Part shown: positions 61,901 through 64,000 of the stretch, in pieces | How the letters are laid out: the number at the start of each line of letters is the position of its first letter | How positions within the stretch are numbered: position 1 is the first letter of the stretch | Source: Aptenodytes patagonicus | Taxonomy: Eukaryota > Chordata > Aves > Sphenisciformes > Spheniscidae | Assembly (NCBI RefSeq): GCF_965638725.1 | Contig: NC_134949.1 | Coordinates: 119,163,794-119,227,793, forward strand | Direction of reading: 5' to 3' | DNA: 64,000 bases | Position numbers and translations under genes: made by a program | The notes under the pieces: generated by a model | What the model was told of the DNA's origin: nothing | Database searches by the model: none | What the model saw: the letters and a program-made list of their open reading frames with translations, nothing else

Positions 61901-62041
61901 GCTTCTCTTTAATCTCGATGCCTTAGTTTCTTCTGAAATGTACACTAAATGTTAATCTGGTTAAAATCTTTGAACTATTACTTATGTAACCTTGTTTCCT
62001 TCATTTAGGATTTCAAGCATACCAAGTCCTTTGTTATTTAG
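22172..62041 (+). CDS. JAM2: JAM2, junctional adhesion molecule B (10 coding exons)
   Basis: A type I membrane adhesion protein of the Ig superfamily at endothelial and epithelial junctions, which binds JAM3 and PDZ scaffolds. Coding exons are 22172-22226, 47662-47727, 52179-52292, 53501-53653, 55495-55700, 57155-57257, 58960-59067, 59879-59894, 60814-60847 and 62009-62041. They total 888 nt, or 295 residues (human 298). Order: signal peptide (about 1-18); V-type Ig with Cys46-Cys107 and Trp60; JAM dimer motif Arg57-Ile-Glu59; second Ig with Cys153-Cys213 and the extra pair Cys137/Cys225; transmembrane segment about 240-260; tail KKGYFTKE... ending SFVI-COOH, a PDZ ligand (human SFII). N-glycosylation sequons are at 96, 186, 206 and 236. 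All phases join. Introns are GT-AG except intron 9, which is GC-AG. Confidence 0.97.
22919..22930 (+). repeat. G12 homopolymer in JAM2 intron 1
   Basis: An uninterrupted run of 12 G just downstream of the CpG island, flanked by AAAACAAA and AGCGGAGGAG. Confidence 0.9.
22927..24105 (+). other. Proximal JAM2 intron 1
   Basis: Intron DNA between the CpG island and the first CR1 copy. It contains a T-run at about 23770-23784 and scattered short open frames, none recognisable. No exon or structured RNA is apparent. Confidence 0.5.
24106..25158 (-). mobile_element. CR1 LINE copy with an intact C-terminal reverse transcriptase frame (JAM2 intron 1)
   Basis: A 5'-truncated CR1, antisense to JAM2. 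The frame 24181-25116 (311 codons, open a little further upstream through [12 protein letters not shown]) carries [20 protein letters not shown], the catalytic [46 protein letters not shown] and ends with a natural stop after [14 protein letters not shown]. There is no frameshift or nonsense codon, so this is one of the youngest CR1 copies in the window. The endonuclease and the N-terminal half of the RT are absent, so it cannot move by itself. The 3' UTR (AGGTTGGAAAAGACCTCTAA on plus) ends near 24110. Confidence 0.96.
28598..28625 (+). repeat. C28 homopolymer
   Basis: An uninterrupted run of 28 C in JAM2 intron 1, preceded by the pyrimidine-rich TCCTCCTCCCTGTCCCT. The exact length in a sequenced assembly is uncertain. 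Confidence 0.9.
32978..33025 (+). repeat. Perfect 24-bp tandem duplication (2 copies)
   Basis: Two identical adjacent 24-nt units, 32978-33001 and 33002-33025. Each unit starts ATTCTAGAAGAATAGAAT and contains an internal inverted repeat (ATTCT...AGAAT). Confidence 0.9.
34915..34942 (+). repeat. A28 homopolymer
   Basis: An uninterrupted run of 28 A, preceded by TTATTCTT. No retrogene body is recognisable upstream, so it is recorded as a simple repeat rather than a processed pseudogene tail. Confidence 0.85.
37299..37326 (+). other. G-quadruplex-prone tract
   Basis: GGGTTTGGGGGGGGTGGTGG then GGGTGG: four or more G-runs separated by 1-3 nt on the transcribed-sense strand of JAM2 intron 1, with capacity for an intramolecular G4. 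Confidence 0.6.
37759..37773 (+). promoter_or_regulatory. RFX-like X-box 1
   Basis: GTTGCCGTGGAAACC matches the RFX half-site pair GTTGCC-N-GGAAAC closely. It lies in JAM2 intron 1. Binding is not shown by sequence alone. Confidence 0.45.
37872..37886 (+). promoter_or_regulatory. RFX-like X-box 2
   Basis: AATTGCCATGGAGAC, a second X-box-like site 113 bp after the first, in the same orientation. It has one or two departures from the GTTGCCATGGAAAC ideal. Confidence 0.4.
43570..45035 (+). mobile_element. ERVL-like LTR element, split by a younger LTR
   Basis: The outer element contains the bird ERV-associated string CCGTGCCGGACACAGCCGG and degenerate repeats of the CTGCAGCCCATGGAGGACCA / GCTGGAGCAGAT type at 43840-43980. 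After the interruption it resumes with TTGGAGCAGGCTCC at 44696, followed by an AATAAA at about 44854-44859. It ends with GGTCAACCCACCACA at 45035, a typical 3' terminus of this family. The two halves are collinear with the element as known in birds. The 5' boundary is approximate. No open gag, pol or env remains. Confidence 0.8.
44001..44692 (-). mobile_element. ERVK-like solo LTR nested in the ERVL-like element
   Basis: About 692 bp, beginning TGTTGTGG and ending CCACCACA on plus. It is flanked by ACGTT (43996-44000) and ACATT (44693-44697), which fit a 5-bp target duplication with one CpG-to-CpA change. A TATAAATAG box (44504-44512) and an AATAAA signal (44056-44061) both read on the minus strand, in the correct order for an LTR antisense to JAM2. 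ERVK assignment is from remembered bird LTR features and is tentative. An alternative right end at CCACAACA (44695) would give a perfect terminal inverted repeat but no 5-bp duplication. Confidence 0.75.
45036..45315 (+). other. JAM2 intron 1 spacer between the LTR block and CR1
   Basis: Unique-looking AT-rich DNA. ATATGATGGTGT/ATGATGGTAT short direct repeats are seen at about 45291-45315. No gene. Confidence 0.5.
45322..46262 (+). mobile_element. CR1 LINE copy with one nonsense codon (JAM2 intron 1)
   Basis: Same sense as JAM2. It is 5'-truncated just before the catalytic region; GCAGATGACACCAAGCTGAG preserves the ADDTK codons, but the first ~150 bp are out of frame with the rest. The frame from 45472 encodes [17 protein letters not shown]..., [20 protein letters not shown] and [11 protein letters not shown], and stops at TAA (45865-45867) where the consensus has Glu. 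It resumes in the same frame as [20 protein letters not shown] to a natural stop at 46179. The 3' UTR GGTTGGACTAGATGACC and tail ATTCTATGATGATAG end the copy. Confidence 0.94.
46263..47661 (+). other. Distal JAM2 intron 1
   Basis: Intron DNA leading to exon 2, ending in the acceptor tract TTTTTTTCTGTCCCCTTGCAG. I see no additional exon. Confidence 0.6.
47662..47727 (+). CDS. JAM2: JAM2 exon 2
   Basis: Residues 19-40: Y(split)[14 protein letters not shown], then VKAEEFK. This is the first strand region of the membrane-distal Ig domain and the least conserved part of the ectodomain (human YHKAYGFSAPKDQQVV). The acceptor is CTTGCAG|AT, the donor AAGG|GTACAG. Confidence 0.93.
47907..47969 (+). 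mobile_element. CR1 3'-tail fragment in JAM2 intron 2
   Basis: GTTGGACTAGATGCTCCCCA and CTATTCTGTGATTCTATG are the CR1 3' UTR and terminal repeats. Only about 60 bp remain. Confidence 0.85.
47970..48795 (+). other. JAM2 intron 2 between CR1 fragments
   Basis: AT-rich intron. A short local duplication of the type AATGGCTATTT lies at about 48136-48175. No exon. Confidence 0.5.
48796..48990 (+). mobile_element. CR1 3' fragment (end of ORF2 plus 3' UTR) in JAM2 intron 2
   Basis: It starts inside the C-terminal ORF2 segment (AGGGTGGCCGGTCACTGGAA then CAGGCTCCCCAGGGAAGTGG). It continues through GTTGGACTCGATGATCC and ends in ATCCTATGATTCTATAA. Codons corresponding to [10 protein letters not shown] are recognisable. 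It is severely 5'-truncated. Confidence 0.92.
48991..52150 (+). other. Remainder of JAM2 intron 2
   Basis: No exon is seen. The sub-region 50650-51510 differs from its AT-rich surroundings: GC-rich, C-over-G skewed, and studded with CACACA tracts and a GCATGCATGTGCGCGCACAC block. See findings. Confidence 0.5.
52152..52173 (+). repeat. C22 homopolymer forming the exon 3 polypyrimidine tract
   Basis: TTTTTTT followed by 22 C and then TCTAG at the JAM2 intron 2 acceptor. The homopolymer sits only 5 nt from the exon. Confidence 0.9.
52179..52292 (+). CDS. JAM2: JAM2 exon 3
   Basis: Residues 41-79. It contains [10 protein letters not shown] (Cys46), RIEWKK (dimer motif R57-I-E59 and core Trp60) and [14 protein letters not shown]. 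The acceptor is CCCTCTAG|AG, the donor ACAG|GTACAG. Confidence 0.96.
53501..53653 (+). CDS. JAM2: JAM2 exon 4
   Basis: Residues 79-130: [31 protein letters not shown] (the D-x-G-x-Y-x-C motif with Cys107) and [10 protein letters not shown]. It completes the V-type Ig domain. The acceptor is CCTTAAAG|GT and the donor TTGG|GTACAA. Confidence 0.97.
54591..54622 (+). repeat. (GA)n(GT)n compound microsatellite in JAM2 intron 4
   Basis: GAGAGAGAGAGAGAGAGAGA switches directly to GTGTGTGTGTG, a common structure of hypervariable bird microsatellites. Confidence 0.85.
55495..55700 (+). CDS. JAM2: JAM2 exon 5
   Basis: Residues 130-198: [20 protein letters not shown] (Cys137), [20 protein letters not shown] (Cys153, Trp166), then [13 protein letters not shown] with sequon N186. 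It opens the second Ig domain. The acceptor is TTGTCCAG|TT, the donor CTCTG|GTAAGT. Confidence 0.97.
57155..57257 (+). CDS. JAM2: JAM2 exon 6
   Basis: Residues 199-233: [20 protein letters not shown] (Cys213) and [11 protein letters not shown] (Cys225), the rest of the second Ig domain. The acceptor is TTAACAG|CT, the donor GTTG|GTATGT. Confidence 0.96.
58960..59067 (+). CDS. JAM2: JAM2 exon 7
   Basis: Residues 233-269: [20 protein letters not shown] then [16 protein letters not shown]. It encodes the juxtamembrane sequon N236, the single transmembrane helix and the basic stop-transfer KK. The acceptor is AATTACAG|AT, the donor ACAA|GTAAGT. Confidence 0.97.
59879..59894 (+). CDS. JAM2: JAM2 exon 8 (16-nt microexon)
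   Basis: AGGAAAGCTCTTCCCA between a long pyrimidine tract (TTTTTTTTTTCTTTTTCAG) and the donor GTAAGT. It encodes KESSS plus two bases of Q274 and aligns with human KETSF. If not spliced out, the next codon is TAA. Confidence 0.9.
60027..60032 (+). terminator. JAM2: Candidate intronic polyadenylation signal (JAM2 intron 8)
   Basis: AATAAA lies 133 nt after the exon 8 donor, in context CTGAAATAAACCTG. It could end a transcript that reads through exon 8. No transcript evidence is available here. Confidence 0.35.
60814..60847 (+). CDS. JAM2: JAM2 exon 9 with a GC donor
   Basis: Residues 274-285, Q(split)[11 protein letters not shown], in the cytoplasmic tail. The acceptor is TTAACAG|AAAG. The donor reads AAAAG|GCAAGT, a consensus GC-type 5' splice site; no GT in the neighbourhood restores the frame to exon 10. 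Confidence 0.9.
60848..62008 (+). other. JAM2 intron 9 (GC-AG)
   Basis: A 1,161-nt intron with GCAAGT at its start and TTCATTTAG at its end. It contains a short CA-rich patch near 60912-60950 and no other recognisable element. Confidence 0.85.
62009..62041 (+). CDS. JAM2: JAM2 exon 10 (coding part)
   Basis: [10 protein letters not shown] and TAG. The terminal four residues SFVI form the PDZ-binding ligand used by JAM proteins to contact junction scaffolds (human SFII). The match to the human [10 protein letters not shown] end is almost perfect. Confidence 0.97.
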   Translation, partial: DFKHTKSFVI

Positions 62042-62611
62042 AAGATTTCAGCCTCTGTGAGGGACATCAAATGACTACTTGTTATACAAAAGTATCAAAG
62101 GGATCTTTTGACCTCTACTCTGTAAATACTGTTTCCACATACTACATGCTGAAAATAGAAACTGCCAATGTTTAGATCTAGTCAACCTAACTGTCTGTGA
62201 TTGCTGTTTAAAAACACAAACCCCCAAAAACCTTAACTTAAAGATAGAACTAAATTGAATATACAAGTCAATTTGTGTGAAGACTTCTCACTTTGTTCAT
62301 GTATACACGCAGCGATGCAGGATTCACTCCTACAGCTTGGAACAATCTATTCAAGTAACTTTCATGGATGACCTTGCTACCACTACTTCTACTACTTATG
62401 TCTCCACCATTGTCAAGGGCTCAAACTCTCCTGCAATTCTGACTTATTAGTACCTTGACATTGTATTAGATTTGGCAAAGCTAAGTGCGTAAGTAGTCGT
62501 GCAGACTTAAACTCACTATCCTGACAGAATAAGGCTTCCTGTAATTGAGGCTTAAACAGTGTTTTATTGTCCAATATAAAATGCCTACAGCTTCTCTTCC
62601 CCAAGGAAGTA

Positions 62612-62632
62612 TCTCTCTCTCTCTCTCTCTCT
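62612..62632 (+). repeat. (TC)n microsatellite in the JAM2 3' UTR
   Basis: About ten TC units, TCTCTCTCTCTCTCTCTCTC, between AAGGAAGTA and TGTAGACTG. Confidence 0.85.
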
Positions 62633-62723
62633 GTAGACTGCATATGTAATTTCATTCTGAAGAAAAATCATGCCAGTACAAGTCAAGCTGTAGTATCTGG
62701 ACCCTAACTGTTGAAGCGTCACA

Positions 62724-62729
62724 AATAAA
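62724..62729 (+). terminator. JAM2: Candidate polyadenylation signal of JAM2
   Basis: The first canonical AATAAA that I see downstream of the JAM2 stop, 683 nt after it. Longer 3' UTRs extending past the window are equally possible. Confidence 0.45.
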
Positions 62730-62750
62730 TAGTTCCTCAGAACCTGAAGT

Positions 62751-64000
62751 GTTTGTGTCAATAGTTCATTTACAGAAATTTAAATCTCACAATCTCATTA
62801 ACAGGTTTCAGTTGCTTCTATAAGAGTAACACTTCATCACTTGTGTGTTCACTGATGCAGTGTAGTATTAGCGTGTTTGTGCCTATGCTTTTGGCTGTGC
62901 AGGTACCGTAGGGCTTTGCTACAGATTAGTGTTCATGGGGTTTTTTTCTGCAGAAGCTTTTTGGATGTGACAAACTCAGAAAAACAAGTAGTTCCTTCTT
63001 GGTGGATCACTACCGATGTTACAACTTCTCAGCACTAAAATGTAGGCTGGCAAAGGAGTTTTGCAGTTAGCACTGAGAAACGCTACTCACTCAGATGCCT
63101 CAGTCACTTGAAGAGTTGATGATCATAGCTAACTATGCTCACCATACAGTTAAGAACTTATTCACGCTTCTGAAATCAAACTGGAACACTGCATTTATTA
63201 AGTTACAACTGGTGCCACGTTCAGCAACTCCATTGATGTACACTGCTGTTTGGTGTACAACCTGCAGAGATCACTTTGGAGTCTCCTCAAAGTTGGGCTC
63301 TAAAGGAGGAAGGGGAGAGAGAGAAGAGTCGTATTAGTCTCTTTTTATTCCAGCCTCAAACACCACAATTCATCTGTTATTCAAACATTAAGTTGGCAAG
63401 CTAAAGCAAGCTCTTGTACACTGCAGTCTACACCACCGCTTACTTTGGTTGTTTCGGGGTGTGATTGGATGTGGGCAGCACTAATGACTAAACTATGCTG
63501 GAGACAGGTCTTTTCCACTCTAGAGGAGTTATGCATAAGGTTTAAGACAGACACACACCTCAGTAACATTCTGCTAAAACAGCTTTTAGCAACACCTGGG
63601 GTAGGGGAGAAGGCAGCAGAGAAACTGAAGAAGTCAACCAGAACGTTACTGGACACGACACTAGTATTTCCAACATAGCTCTGATACAAGAACAAGTAAC
63701 CAAGCTCTTCTTTCCTCTTCATTAGTCTCTTATAGCTGATTAACAGAATGGGGTGCACAATCTCAACTCCACTCAGCAAAAGATATTCTCCATATACAAG
63801 CACTGAGGAAGGAGTTCTTGATGTCAAAGGTGCAAACTCAGAAGGGTTAGGGCTTTTGACTGGTGGGCTATTAAAGCCTGTTCTCCTTGCTACAAAGAGT
63901 CTGAGAGGTAAGGCTCAGCTTATAGTAATCTTCACCAAGACAAAAAAATGAGTTTCTACCCATCTAGCCACTTAGTTTTGAAAACTTGTTGAAATTAGAT
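62751..64000. other. DNA downstream of JAM2
   Basis: Distal JAM2 3' UTR or intergenic DNA. Open frames of 60-150 codons occur on both strands between 63381 and 63951, but none is recognisable. I looked for ATP5PF, the convergent neighbour expected from the human order, and did not find its C-terminal coding sequence here. Confidence 0.5.

Larger units (their letters stand above)
62042..62750 (+). other. JAM2: Probable JAM2 3' UTR (proximal)
   Basis: Sequence after the stop up to the first good AATAAA (62724-62729, context CACAAATAAATAG). A (TC)n repeat lies at about 62612-62632. The extent is inferred from the signal only. Confidence 0.5.

Noticed and set aside
62750-64000. ATP5PF, expected next gene on the minus strand
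   Set aside because: I searched the minus strand by eye for its conserved C-terminal region and found nothing; it probably lies beyond the window.
1-64000. CRISPR arrays, bacterial operons, riboswitches, phage or integrative elements
   Set aside because: The window is vertebrate nuclear DNA with spliced genes, CpG islands and CR1/LTR repeats; no regularly spaced repeats or prokaryotic gene signals are present.
1-64000. tRNA, rRNA or microRNA genes
   Set aside because: I saw no cloverleaf with A and B boxes and no convincing long hairpin; a covariance-model scan would be needed to exclude them firmly.

Overview
This is a vertebrate nuclear window, almost certainly avian. The repeats are typical of birds: CR1 LINEs ending in ATTCTATG-type 3' tails and bird-type ERVL/ERVK LTRs. 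Genes have short introns next to CpG-rich promoters, and the two genes found lie side by side as on human chromosome 21q21 and, as I recall, in birds. I cannot name the species.

Layout. 1-3.6 kb is intergenic, with an LTR remnant and an old CR1. 3,636-14,183 on the minus strand is MRPL39, a mitochondrial large-subunit ribosomal protein: ten coding exons, 344 residues, every junction in phase. Its introns hold a solo LTR with a perfect 5-bp target duplication (intron 5) and a 1.4-kb antisense CR1 with a 426-codon open frame (intron 6). Its CpG-island promoter lies at about 13.9-14.4 kb. 14.4-21.6 kb is intergenic with no supportable gene. 21.65-22.67 kb is the CpG island of the divergent gene JAM2 (junctional adhesion molecule B) on the plus strand: coding exons from 22,172 to 62,041, ten exons, 295 residues. 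JAM2 intron 1 is 25.4 kb and contains two long CR1 copies and a nested LTR-in-LTR insertion. 62.04-64.0 kb is JAM2 3' UTR and downstream sequence; ATP5PF, the expected next gene, is not visible.

The two proteins are functionally unrelated (mitochondrial translation; endothelial and epithelial adhesion). They are arranged head to head with about 8 kb between their starts, and each has its own CpG island.

I found no new multi-gene system. The most useful observations concern gene structure. JAM2 intron 9 has a GC-AG boundary. JAM2 exon 8 is a 16-nt microexon whose read-through stops at once and is followed by AATAAA, which predicts a tail lacking the PDZ ligand. A 22-C homopolymer forms the polypyrimidine tract of JAM2 exon 3. 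A sense-oriented solo LTR sits inside MRPL39. An ERVK-like LTR is nested inside an ERVL-like element, with a target duplication that appears to differ by one CpG transition. Two RFX-like X-boxes lie 113 bp apart in JAM2 intron 1.
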